From Deltaproteobacteria bacterium RIFOXYA12_FULL_61_11 (GTDB lineage Bacteria > Bdellovibrionota_F > JAHFAK01 > YA12-FULL-61-11), in assembly GCA_001799195.1 (NCBI GenBank), contig MGSU01000309.1:19032-44730 (forward strand): 25,699 nt of DNA, in the 5' to 3' direction. How positions within the stretch are numbered: position 1 is the first letter of the stretch; the number at the start of each line of letters is the position of its first letter. The notes beneath the pieces were generated by a model. The model did not search any database and was not told the DNA's origin. It saw only the letters and a list, made by a program, of their open reading frames with translations. A program made the translations under genes and the position numbers. Of this stretch, positions 6,650 to 14,091 are shown one piece after another.

Positions 6650-7988
6650 CCGATACCATCGTCGCGCTGGCGACTCCTCGAGGGCAAGGCGCTCTGGGGA
6701 TAGTCCGGTTGAGCGGCGCTGAGTCCCTACAACTTGCCGGGCAGGTCTTCAGGGGAAAAAAAAACTTCGCCCGCGTCGTCCCTCGCTCGGCGATGTGCTC
6801 CTGGCTCGAGGAGTGGTCGATACCGCGCTGATGACCTATTTCCCCGCTCCGGCAAGTCCTACCGGAGAGGAACTGATAGAATTCTCCCTACACGGTAATC
6901 CGGTGCTGCTCGACGCCCTGGTCGAGCGTCTGGTTGGGCTGGGGGCCCGCCATGCCCTCCCCGGCGAGTTCACCCGCAGGGCCTTGCAGAATGGCGCCAT
7001 GGACCTCGCTCAAGCCGAATGCGTCGCCGCCTTGATCGGGGCCCTGAGCCTCGAGGAGGCCGGTGCGATCAAGAGAGGACTCGACGGCGAACTCGGTCGG
7101 CGCATCGACAAGGTTATCGCTGCCGTGAGTGACCTCCTGGTCCGGGTCGAGCATGAACTCGACGTCCTCGAGACCGAGTTGTCCTGGGATCCTCGCACCT
7201 TGGGAACCGAACTCTCCTCGCTGCTCGAGGAGGTCCGAACCTTACGTGCCTGTCGAGATGCGCAGGTCTACCTACGGGGCGAACGTACCATCGTGCTCCT
7301 CGGCGCGGCGAACGTGGGGAAATCGACTCTGTTGAATGCCTTGCTCGGGTACGAGCGCGCGCTCGTCGACTCGCTTCCCGGAACCACCAGGGATTACCTC
7401 GAGGAACAGCTCTATATCGCCGGGCTGCCCGTGACCCTGTGCGACACCGCCGGACTCAGGTCCCAGCCTGAGGGTCTCGAGGCTCGGGGGATCGAAGCGA
7501 CCCGCGAGGTGGTCAACCGGGCAAGCCTGGTTCTGGCCGTGTTCGACGGCACCCGGGAGCCTGACCTTGTCGACGCGGAACTCCCGAGACTGGCAGTTGA
7601 GAAGGCGCTGGTGGTAGTGATCAATAAGTGCGATGCACCTGAGTACCGTTTCGAGCGGTATACCTCTCTTCTGCCGAGGGCCTTGCCGATCTCGGCCCGC
7701 GACGGCGAGGGAATACCCGAGCTACGTCGGCGTCTTGCCGAGGTCTTGACCTCGACGTCGAGCGCTCCCGAAGACGTTCTGTATATCGGCGAGCGGCAGG
7801 CCGTGGCGCTGGACGCTGCGGCCGAAGCCCTCGGTTCCGTGATCTTTGGTCTTGAGCATGGGGCTAGCCTCGATATGGTAGCCATGGACCTGCGCTGGAC
7901 TCTCGACCGTTTGGCCGATATCGCCAGAAAGGTCCCCGCCGAGGAGGTCCTCGAACGTATTTTTTCTCGTTTCTGTGTTGGGAAGTGA
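6643..7988 (+). CDS. mnmE: tRNA-modifying GTPase MnmE, split by a -1 frameshift at an A9 run
   Basis: MnmE, with MnmG, modifies the wobble uridine of certain tRNAs. The first frame (from 6643) encodes the conserved N-terminus DTIVALATPRGQGALGIVRL and stops at 6831 after 62 residues. The second frame continues from the A-run at 6756-6764 to 7988. Joining them there by one extra A, or a -1 slip, gives a 448-residue protein of normal family length, with smooth homology across the joint (FRGKKKLRPRRPSLGDVL). In the joined numbering all GTPase motifs are intact: G1 GAANVGKST 221-229, GTTRD 247-251, DTAG 268-271, NKCD 328-331, and the C-terminal FCVGK with its conserved Cys. The intact downstream part argues against simple decay. 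A sequencing error, transcriptional slippage or ribosomal frameshifting could all explain it. mnmG does not follow. Confidence 0.9.
6752..6764 (+). other. G4-A9 homopolymer run, site of the mnmE frameshift
   Basis: Four G (6752-6755) are followed by nine A (6756-6764). This is exactly where MnmE homology moves from one frame to the next. In the zero frame it reads AGG GGA AAA AAA AAC. With one extra A, or a -1 slip on AAA, it reads Arg-Gly-Lys-Lys-Lys-Leu in the downstream frame. Runs of nine or more A are known to promote RNA polymerase slippage in several bacteria. The purine-rich AGGGG just before it resembles a Shine-Dalgarno sequence, but it is too close to be the usual frameshift stimulator. 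Confidence 0.85.
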
Positions 7989-7995
7989 AGAGAAC

Positions 7996-8010
7996 CAGGG
8001 GCTTCCCCTG
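7996..8010 (+). terminator. Short hairpin after mnmE, possible weak terminator
   Basis: CAGGGG at 7996-8001 pairs with CCCCTG at 8005-8010 around a 3-nt loop, 8 nt after the mnmE stop. No T-run follows, so intrinsic termination is doubtful. Its position at the end of the housekeeping block, just before a new promoter, makes a transcript end here plausible. Confidence 0.3.
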
Positions 8011-8038
8011 AACTCGAAGTACTGGGGAGATTGCGCGG

Positions 8039-8067
8039 TTGATAAAAGGTCCGGCTCTCCCTACAAT
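8039..8067 (+). promoter_or_regulatory. Sigma70 promoter ahead of the peptidase-like gene and motility genes
   Basis: TTGATA at 8039-8044 (5/6) is separated by exactly 17 nt from TACAAT at 8062-8067 (5/6). Transcription would start near 8074, about 27 nt before the ATG at 8101. It probably drives the secreted-protein gene, and by read-through the closely packed genes from 9603 into motA and motB. Confidence 0.75.
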
Positions 8068-8100
8068 CCTCCGGTTGTTGACGAGCGGAGCGTGAAGGGC

Positions 8101-9588
8101 ATGACGAGGCGTTGGACGCCCTGGCTGTTCCTCGTTGGGGTTCTACTGGGCTTGGGTGTGGTGATCGACTCCTCGGCTCAGACGAGCAAGGATGAGGCGG
8201 GACAGCCTCCTTCTCCCCCGCAAAAGCCTCCTGCGCCACCCCCCTCACCGAGCGAATACAATGTTCAGGTAAAAAAAGCTCTGACCACTCTGATGCACCA
8301 GATTGAAAGTGCTGCAGTCAAGGTGGTCGACTACGACGCCCTCAAGGCCCACTACTTCGCCCCGAAGGGTGGGGGGGGATTATCCTCCGAGGAAGTCCTC
8401 AATTCCATGCCGATCTACCAGAAAGGTATGGAGACCTTGAAGGGGCGGCGTTTCAAGCACGCTCTCTCCAACCGGATCGTCACGAAGGAGGAATTCGCCA
8501 AGTACCTTGACAATGGGCTCATCGCCCTGACCTGGGTCGAACGCAGCGCTGATTTGCAGGATAAGTTCAAATACTTCCGGTTGATTCCGTCGACCTACAA
8601 CCTCGTCGAAGGGCTGCGTCCGGTACTCGAGGACGACCTGACCGTGCTGTATGATTTCCATACCAAGGACATGCTTTTCCTCGAATGGAAGACGGTCTCG
8701 GCGCTCTTCGTCCACCTGCCGAGGGTACTTGCCACCGTTTTGGTCGACCAGCATTACCAACTCAAGGACTTGGCCGAGCAATGGCGGGGCAACAATGATG
8801 CCCGGTACGCCCTCGATGCGCTCCTCCAGGGGGACGGGATTTTCTCCCAGGTCGAATATGGCTTCGTCAATCGCAAGGTCGAGGTCACCAATTTCGAGGT
8901 CGCTGAGCAGATTGCTGCCGAACTCGAAGAACGGATGCGGCTCTACCATCAGCAATATGCCATTCCGATGAGTGTCCTGGCCCACTATTTCTATCCGAAA
9001 CTCTATGGAGTGCGCTTCTTCGAATACGGCCGTCGTTACTACCCGCAGGAACGACTCTTCTCGGTCTACAGTCGGTTGCCCAATTCCATGGAAAAGGTGA
9101 TTCACCCCGAGAAGCACTTCAATAAACGCCACAAGGACAATCCCACCCGCCTGATCTTCTCGGCCGAGGTCGAGAATGCTCTGGCCGAGCGTAAATGGAG
9201 GTTGGTCGAGAGGACGGTGTTGGGAGAATTCTTCTTCCAGTTGCTGCTCATGGATGCAATAGGCCAGAAGGACGCGCTCAATGCTGCATCGGGGTGGGAT
9301 GGGGATCTCATGGCTATCTACGCCCGTAGTGAGACCGAGCGGGGTCTGGTCTTGTTCTCGGTCTGGGACAGCATCGAGGATGCCTCGGAAGCCTATGCCG
9401 GATTCCAGAAATCCTTCCTCGGTTTCTATCGCGGTACCAAATACCAGGTGTTACACAACAGCACGGAACTCCTCCATTTGAGCTTGGCCGACACCGAGGT
9501 CAAGCTCAAGCGCAAGGGAAGATATGTGCTCGTGCTGCAGGGCTTCCCCGGATTGCTCACGGCGCAACTCGAGGCGGCTTTCAACTGA
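8101..9588 (+). CDS. Secreted metallopeptidase-like protein lacking its zinc ligands (495 aa)
   Basis: The N-terminus is a signal peptide (MTRRWTPWLFLVGVLLGLGV) followed by a Pro-rich linker to about residue 45. The C-terminal half resembles an uncharacterised secreted family with an HExxH core, which I recall from Chloroflexi and myxobacteria. Shared pieces are SMEKVIHPEKHF, VLGEFFFQLLL, ASGWDGDLMAIY and FSVWDSIEDASEAYAGF. In that family HExxHALQDQH is followed by an EGDA motif. Here the matching segment reads RVLATVLVDQH (residues 208-218), then QGDG (243-246), so both His and both Glu are replaced. The protein is therefore probably not a zinc enzyme. A start at 7975 is ruled out because it precedes the promoter at 8039-8067; a GTG at 8092 is an alternative. 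Family recognition is from memory. Confidence 0.72.
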   Translation: MTRRWTPWLFLVGVLLGLGVVIDSSAQTSKDEAGQPPSPPQKPPAPPPSPSEYNVQVKKALTTLMHQIESAAVKVVDYDALKAHYFAPKGGGGLSSEEVLNSMPIYQKGMETLKGRRFKHALSNRIVTKEEFAKYLDNGLIALTWVERSADLQDKFKYFRLIPSTYNLVEGLRPVLEDDLTVLYDFHTKDMLFLEWKTVSALFVHLPRVLATVLVDQHYQLKDLAEQWRGNNDARYALDALLQGDGIFSQVEYGFVNRKVEVTNFEVAEQIAAELEERMRLYHQQYAIPMSVLAHYFYPKLYGVRFFEYGRRYYPQERLFSVYSRLPNSMEKVIHPEKHFNKRHKDNPTRLIFSAEVENALAERKWRLVERTVLGEFFFQLLLMDAIGQKDALNAASGWDGDLMAIYARSETERGLVLFSVWDSIEDASEAYAGFQKSFLGFYRGTKYQVLHNSTELLHLSLADTEVKLKRKGRYVLVLQGFPGLLTAQLEAAFN

Positions 9589-9602
9589 AGAGAGGTAGTA
9601 GG

Positions 9603-9974
9603 GTGGAAAGCACGGAGCTTAAACAGGACGTGACCTTCGAGGGGCTCGCGGCCCTCTTGGCGAAACCGAGGAGGGGTTTGACCTTGCTCAGGGGTCTGGA
9701 TGAGCTGGCGCCTCTCTCTGCCGAGCCGGACGACCCCACCGCTCGCCCTGACTTCGAAGCGCGGCTCGAAGCCGAGATTCTCGGAGAGGTCGAGCGCAGG
9801 GTCGGGGAGTATCTCGACCGTCGGTTGGAACCCTTGCTCGTGGAGCGCCTGGACAGAGCTATCCGCGAGCGGCTCGAGGAATTGACGGAACTCGCCGCCG
9901 AGGAGGTCGAGCGTCTCGCCGCCGAGACCGCGGCCGAGCCGGCGAGCGCTCGAGACCAAGGTCAGGGAGACTGA
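9603..9974 (+). CDS. Small acidic helical protein preceding motA (123 aa)
   Basis: I do not recognise this family. It starts with GTG after a GAGAGGT ribosome-binding site. The protein is rich in Glu, Leu, Ala and Arg and lacks a signal peptide or membrane segment. Residues about 50-115 look like one long amphipathic helix or coiled coil (for example EILGEVERRVGEYLDRRLE and the Glu/Ala-rich segment after it). The region resembles flagellar assembly chaperones only in general character. It lies 14 nt after the secreted protein gene and 3 nt before motA, so it is certainly co-transcribed with motA. A role as a small motility accessory protein is an inference from position only. Confidence 0.65.
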   Translation: MESTELKQDVTFEGLAALLAKPRRGLTLLRGLDELAPLSAEPDDPTARPDFEARLEAEILGEVERRVGEYLDRRLEPLLVERLDRAIRERLEELTELAAEEVERLAAETAAEPASARDQGQGD

Positions 9975-9977
9975 GAC

Positions 9978-10748
9978 ATGGACATCGCAACCCTGATCGG
10001 CATCGTCGCGGCCTGGGGCCTAACGGTCATCGCCATTGCCTCCGCCCCGGGTGGAGAGGTCTTCGTCGATATCCCTTCGATGATGATCGTGGTCGGCGGC
10101 ACCATCGGCTCGACCTTGATCAACTACCCGTTGAACGTAGTTATGAGCGTGCTCAAGGTGGTCAAACAAGCCTTCCTCCAGCGCGAGACCAAGCCCGAGG
10201 AGTTGATCAAGTTCCTGGTCGAGCTGTCCAATAAAGCCCGTCGCGAGGGCGTGTTGGCCCTCGAGGGGCCGATCAAGAAGGCCAACGACAAGTTCATGCA
10301 GAACGGCTTCCAACTCGTCATTGATGGGCAGGAACCCGAGGTCACCGAGAACGTGCTCAATATCGAGATCGAGAATATCGACGAACGCCATAAACTCGGC
10401 GCAGAGCTTTTCGTCACGCTCGGTACCTTGGCTCCGGCTTATGGCATGATCGGGACCCTGATCGGTCTCGTGCAGATGCTCCAGTCCATGAACGATCCCT
10501 CAACCATCGGTCCGGCCATGGCGGTCGCCTTGATCACCACCTTCTATGGTTCCCTCATCGCCAACTGCCTCTGTCTGCCGATCGCGGGCAAGCTCAAGAC
10601 GCGATCGAAGAACGAACTCCTGGTCAAGGGGCTCATCGCCGAGGCGGTCTTGTCGATCCAGGCGGGTGACAACCCGCGCATCGTCGAGCAGAAGCTGCAT
10701 TCCTTCATCGCGCCCAAGGACCGGATCTCGGTGTTCGACAAGCGATGA
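9978..10748 (+). CDS. motA: Flagellar motor stator protein MotA (256 aa)
   Basis: MotA forms the ion-conducting stator ring around MotB and pushes on FliG. Features seen: an N-terminal membrane helix (IATLIGIVAAWGLTVIAIA), then DIPSMMIVVGGTIGSTLINY as the second helix, a long cytoplasmic loop to about residue 140, and the third and fourth helices starting TLGTLAPAYGMIGTLIGLVQ and MAVALITTFYGSLIANCL. The conserved Pro of the third helix (APAYGMIGTL) is present. Length and layout match MotA/PomA; the ion type cannot be told by eye. GGGAG precedes the ATG. The stop overlaps the first motB start by 4 nt. Confidence 0.96.
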   Translation: MDIATLIGIVAAWGLTVIAIASAPGGEVFVDIPSMMIVVGGTIGSTLINYPLNVVMSVLKVVKQAFLQRETKPEELIKFLVELSNKARREGVLALEGPIKKANDKFMQNGFQLVIDGQEPEVTENVLNIEIENIDERHKLGAELFVTLGTLAPAYGMIGTLIGLVQMLQSMNDPSTIGPAMAVALITTFYGSLIANCLCLPIAGKLKTRSKNELLVKGLIAEAVLSIQAGDNPRIVEQKLHSFIAPKDRISVFDKR

Positions 10749-11467
10749 GCAAGCGAAAACCCAAGACCGAGGACAAGACCCCCGGCGCTCCGGCCTGGAT
10801 GGCCACCTATGGCGACATGATGAGTCTCCTCTTGACCTTCTTCATCATGCTCGTCTCCATGTCGAGTCTGGACATGCAGAAGATCAAGGTCGCCCTGGGC
10901 TCGCTCAAGGGAGCGATGGGCATCATGCAGTCGGGTTTGAAATTGGTCGAAGGCAAGGAAGAAATCCTCTCTCCGCGTGACATGGTCCCGGTGAAGACCA
11001 ACTACACCTCGATCGAGATCTACTACGCGATGAAGAAGGAGTTGAAGAAAGAAACCCAGAACGTCCAAATTATCAAGAAGCGTGCCGGGTTCGTCCTGCG
11101 TATGGACGCCAACCTGGTGTTCAAACCGGGCGGTGACGAATTGCGATCGGAATCCTTCAAGATCCTCGATGCCCTGATCAACTTCTTCGAGGCCTTTCCC
11201 TTCGACATCCGCATCGAAGGGCACACCGACGACACACCACTACGCTCCGCCCGCTTCGATTCCAACTGGGATCTCTCGGTGGCCAGGGCCATTACCGTAG
11301 CCCGCTACATCCTCGAACGCAGTAACATGCCCAAGGAAAAGATCGCGGTAGCGGGGTATGGCGAAGCCAGGCCGATCGCCCCGAACGACACCCCGGAGAA
11401 CCGGGCCAAGAATCGCCGCGTCGATATTGTCCTGGCCACGGCCGAGGGCATCCTGACCATCGACTGA
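10745..11467 (+). CDS. motB: Flagellar motor stator protein MotB, first copy (240 aa)
   Basis: MotB anchors the stator to peptidoglycan and carries the ion-binding Asp. A basic N-terminal tail is followed by the membrane helix beginning at TYGDMMSLLLTFFIMLVSM, with the essential Asp at D24. A linker of about 80 residues precedes a C-terminal OmpA-like peptidoglycan-binding domain (about residues 110-232). This contains IRIEGHTDDTPL (His at 160), NWDLSVARA and AGYGEARPIAPND, ending in NRRVDIVL. All family landmarks are present. The ATGA overlap with motA indicates translational coupling, normal for a MotA4-MotB2 pair. A second motB follows 9 nt downstream. Confidence 0.95.
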   Translation: MSKRKPKTEDKTPGAPAWMATYGDMMSLLLTFFIMLVSMSSLDMQKIKVALGSLKGAMGIMQSGLKLVEGKEEILSPRDMVPVKTNYTSIEIYYAMKKELKKETQNVQIIKKRAGFVLRMDANLVFKPGGDELRSESFKILDALINFFEAFPFDIRIEGHTDDTPLRSARFDSNWDLSVARAITVARYILERSNMPKEKIAVAGYGEARPIAPNDTPENRAKNRRVDIVLATAEGILTID

Positions 11468-11476
11468 GGGTACGAG

Positions 11477-12283
11477 GTGGCCAAAGAACGCAAGACATCC
11501 GAGGACGTCGGAGCACCCGAAGCACCGGGCTGGATCTGCACCTACGGCGACATGATGAGTCTCCTGCTCTGCTTTTTCATCATGCTCTCTGCCATGTCCT
11601 CCCTCGACGCCCAGAAGCTCAAGTACACCCTCGGTTCGCTCAAGGGCTCCCTGGGCATGCTCAAGGCCGGCGACCGGTGTTCGGTGATGAAGAAGGACAT
11701 CGTCATGACCTTCGATTTCGTCAGGGCCGTGGACGTGACCATCGAAAAGGTGGTCAAGAAGGTCCGCTCGAAGAAGAAGAAGGTCGAGTACGTCGAGAAG
11801 CTGAAAATGCACACCGACGAGAGGGGGATCGTGTTCAGGGTCGAGGACGCCGTGCTCTTTGATCCGGGTTTATCGAATCTGAAAACAAGTGGTTATCTTG
11901 AATTGGACAAGATCATCTCGATCGTCGAAGACCTGCCGAATGCGATCCGCATCGAGGGACACTCCGACGCGACCCCGCATGCCAAGGGAGAGGAGGACTT
12001 CAACTGGAAGCTCTCTACTCTGCGCGCGGTCAATGTGCTCAAATATATGATATTCCAAGGGAGGATAAACCCGGAACGGGTATCGGCCATGGGTTTTGGG
12101 GACCAGCGCCCGATTGCTCCGAACGATACCGCGGCGTGGCGCAAGCTCAACCGCAGGGTCGAGGTGATCATCCTCTTCAAGGATTTCGTCGAGGCCAAGG
12201 AAGAACGTGCCGAGCTGGAGCGCAAGCTGCTCGAGCAGGAGGAGGAAGAAGAGGCCGAAGAGGCGCCCGAGTCCGGGAAGTGA
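11477..12283 (+). CDS. MotB paralogue, second copy (268 aa)
   Basis: This second MotB-like protein starts with GTG after GAGGG at 11466-11470. The plug/membrane helix is preserved (CTYGDMMSLLLCFFIMLSAM), with the ion-binding Asp at D25. The OmpA-like domain has IRIEGHSDATPH, NWKLSTLRAVNVLKYMI, MGFGDQRPIAPND and LNRRVEVII. It differs from the first copy by a strongly basic linker (VVKKVRSKKKKVEYVEK), two Cys in or beside the membrane helix, and a Glu-rich C-terminal tail of about 35 residues that the first copy lacks. With only one motA in the window, the two MotB proteins could form mixed or alternative stators, or this copy could be a structural accessory. Confidence 0.92.
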   Translation: MAKERKTSEDVGAPEAPGWICTYGDMMSLLLCFFIMLSAMSSLDAQKLKYTLGSLKGSLGMLKAGDRCSVMKKDIVMTFDFVRAVDVTIEKVVKKVRSKKKKVEYVEKLKMHTDERGIVFRVEDAVLFDPGLSNLKTSGYLELDKIISIVEDLPNAIRIEGHSDATPHAKGEEDFNWKLSTLRAVNVLKYMIFQGRINPERVSAMGFGDQRPIAPNDTAAWRKLNRRVEVIILFKDFVEAKEERAELERKLLEQEEEEEAEEAPESGK

Positions 12284-12317
12284 TGCCGCCGAGGGCGCTA
12301 AAAGGGTTCGACCCTGC

Positions 12318-12346
12318 TTGTCATTGTCGCGGCCTTTCGGTAGCAT
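12318..12346 (+). promoter_or_regulatory. Sigma70-like promoter ahead of fliL
   Basis: TTGTCA at 12318-12323 (5/6) lies 17 nt from TAGCAT at 12341-12346 (4/6). The spacing is ideal, and transcription would start about 26 nt before fliL. Just upstream, AGGGT (12303-12307) and ACCCT (12311-12315) can form a 5-bp hairpin after the second motB, without a T-run. This suggests the switch and export genes have their own internal promoter. Confidence 0.55.
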
Positions 12347-12378
12347 GAGCCGCTTGACCGTTGCTTGAGGAGTACCTG

Positions 12379-12885
12379 ATGGCCGAAGAGAAAACCGCGC
12401 CGCCGCCGGCGGGCAACAAGAAGAAGAAAATCATCATCATCGCCATCCTCGCGGTTGTGGTGCTGGCCGGGGTCGGGGGAGTGCTCGCCTATCTCCAGTA
12501 CCAGATGAAGCAATCCGAGACCGAGGCTACCGACAAGCTCAAGGAGGCCGAGCAGGCGACAGAGAAAGATGCCGCCTTCGCCGAGGTCGGCGAGATGCTC
12601 AAGTTCGACGACTTCATCCTCAACCTCAACACCCCCGGGGATTCCCGTTATCTAAAAATAGGGATCCACTTCGAATTGACCGAGGGGCTGACCGCGGAAG
12701 TCGAGAAGAAGAAACCCGTGCTCCAGGACATCCTGGTTTCCATCATCAGCAGCAAGTCCTACGATGAGATCAAGGACGCCCGCGGTAAAGAGCTGCTCAA
12801 GGAAGAGTTGGTCACCGCGCTCAACCGGGTGCTGACCACCGGACGTATCCGCCGCATCTACTTCACCGAGTTCGTGGTACAGTGA
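12379..12885 (+). CDS. fliL: Flagellar basal body-associated protein FliL (168 aa)
   Basis: FliL is a single-pass inner-membrane protein that surrounds and supports the stator. A short Lys-rich cytoplasmic tail precedes the membrane helix at about residues 16-40 (IIIIAILAVVVLAGVGGVLA). A polar linker and the periplasmic FliL domain follow, with FDDFILNLNTPGDSRYLKI, a KKPVLQDILVSIISSKSYDE segment and the end RIRRIYFTEFVVQ. These match the family core, including the terminal phenylalanine-rich strand. The ATG at 12379 is chosen because GAGGAG at 12367-12372 sits 6 nt upstream. The TTG at 12361 lacks such a site. Length is typical. Confidence 0.95.
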   Translation: MAEEKTAPPPAGNKKKKIIIIAILAVVVLAGVGGVLAYLQYQMKQSETEATDKLKEAEQATEKDAAFAEVGEMLKFDDFILNLNTPGDSRYLKIGIHFELTEGLTAEVEKKKPVLQDILVSIISSKSYDEIKDARGKELLKEELVTALNRVLTTGRIRRIYFTEFVVQ

Positions 12886-12918
12886 ACGTTCTATCCGGCC
12901 TGTCGTGAGGAAGGTGTC

Positions 12919-13923
12919 ATGAGCCAGATCCTGTCCCAGAACGAGGTCGATGCCCTGCTCGCCGCGGTCACCGACGGCAGGTTGGAGACCACCGATGCGG
13001 CGAAACCCGAGACCGAGGAGGTCATTAACCTCGACTACATCAAGTTCGACTTCACCCGCAAGCGGCGCTTCGTTAAGGGTGACATGCCCACCGCCGACTT
13101 GATTTTCATGCTCTACGCGAAAGAGCTCGAGAACTTCCTCACCAATCAGGCCCAGCAACCGGTCACGGTCAACTTCGTCAGCAACGAGATCATCAACTAC
13201 AACGAGTATGTCAATCGATTGCCGGTCCCGATCGGGATGTACCTCATCGACATACCCTCGGCCCTGTGCAAGGGCATCATGTCCGTCGAGACCCAGGTCA
13301 TCTATCACCTCCTGAACATCTTCTTCGGAGGGCGGGCCAATCTCAACGTGGTCGAGGACAAGAACCTCACCGAGATAGAGTTGCAGTTCACCCAGAAGAT
13401 CGTCCAGGGCAACATCACCAAGCTCGAGGAGATCTGGAACCGCTTCACCAGTATCGAGATGAAGATCATCAAGGTCGAGACCGACCCGAATTACATCTCT
13501 GTCTTCCCCAGCGACGAATTGATCCTGCTCTCGACCTGGGAACTCGATTTCAACGTGGTGCGCGGCAATCTCAACCTCGTCCTCTCGCTCAAGGCAATCG
13601 AGACGCTCGAAGACACCAACATTTCCCTCAAGCGCAAGCCAAGCCGCGATGCGATCATCCAGGAGCGGATGCATAAGCATCTCAAGGCGCTCGACCTGGA
13701 GGTCACCGTCGATCTTGGTCAGGCAGCCTTCAGTGTGCGGGAGCTCCTCGGGCTGCAGGTCGGGGATGTCATTCCTATCGAGACCGACAAAGACGAGAAG
13801 CTCCTGCTCAACATCGAGGGTAACCCCAAGTTCTTGGTCAATCCCGGCGCCTTCAAGGGGAAGAAAGCGGTAAAAATCCACAATCCGATTAAAATCTTCA
13901 CCGCAGAACACGAACAGCGATGA
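12919..13923 (+). CDS. fliM: Flagellar motor switch protein FliM (334 aa)
   Basis: FliM forms the middle of the C-ring and binds phospho-CheY. The N-terminal CheY-binding motif is present as ILSQNEVDALLAAV (residues about 4-17). The central domain (about 45-230) has YNEYVNRLPVPIGMYLIDIP, the FFGG turn and LTEIELQFTQKIVQGN. The C-terminal SpoA domain (about 245-315) includes LDLEVTVDLGQAAFSVRELL and IPIETDKDEKLLLNI. Length is typical. A strong GAGGAAGG ribosome-binding site precedes the ATG, 33 nt after fliL. The preserved CheY-binding segment implies chemotaxis genes elsewhere in the genome. Confidence 0.96.
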   Translation: MSQILSQNEVDALLAAVTDGRLETTDAAKPETEEVINLDYIKFDFTRKRRFVKGDMPTADLIFMLYAKELENFLTNQAQQPVTVNFVSNEIINYNEYVNRLPVPIGMYLIDIPSALCKGIMSVETQVIYHLLNIFFGGRANLNVVEDKNLTEIELQFTQKIVQGNITKLEEIWNRFTSIEMKIIKVETDPNYISVFPSDELILLSTWELDFNVVRGNLNLVLSLKAIETLEDTNISLKRKPSRDAIIQERMHKHLKALDLEVTVDLGQAAFSVRELLGLQVGDVIPIETDKDEKLLLNIEGNPKFLVNPGAFKGKKAVKIHNPIKIFTAEHEQR

Positions 13924-14045
13924 CCGGGAGGCCCGTACTCGAGGATTGTCACGATTTTGACGGAGCGGTGGAGAAGTACTGACTAGGACGGTCGTAGGAG
14001 CGATTTCTTGTGCAGTAATTCAAATGGTTGTGGACCGATGAGGAT

Positions 14046-14061
14046 TGGCGCGCAACGTGCT
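14046..14061 (+). promoter_or_regulatory. Sigma54-like promoter ahead of fliN
   Basis: TGGCGCGCAACGTGCT has GG at 14047-14048 and GC at 14059-14060 with exactly 10 nt between. Only two of the defined consensus positions differ. Transcription would start near 14072, about 20 nt before fliN. It lies in a 168-nt fliM-fliN gap, unusually wide for this packed operon. The gap has no other evident gene. Confidence 0.6.
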
Positions 14062-14091
14062 AACCACCCCCACGGTCCTCGGGAGTGAACG

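Noticed and set aside
6798-6813. CTCCT/AGGAG hairpin downstream of the mnmE A-run as a frameshift stimulator
   Set aside because: The stem is only 5 bp and starts about 33 nt after the run, much farther than the usual 5-9 nt for a ribosomal frameshift stimulator.
7975-8100. Upstream extension of the secreted peptidase-like protein to 7975
   Set aside because: It would begin inside mnmE and upstream of the near-consensus promoter at 8039-8067, and would bury the signal peptide.
12652-13911. Long antisense reading frame opposite fliL/fliM (419 codons)
   Set aside because: It is a mirror of strongly conserved fliM on the other strand. Its composition (runs of Asp, Glu, Leu, Val) is typical of antisense of GC-rich genes.
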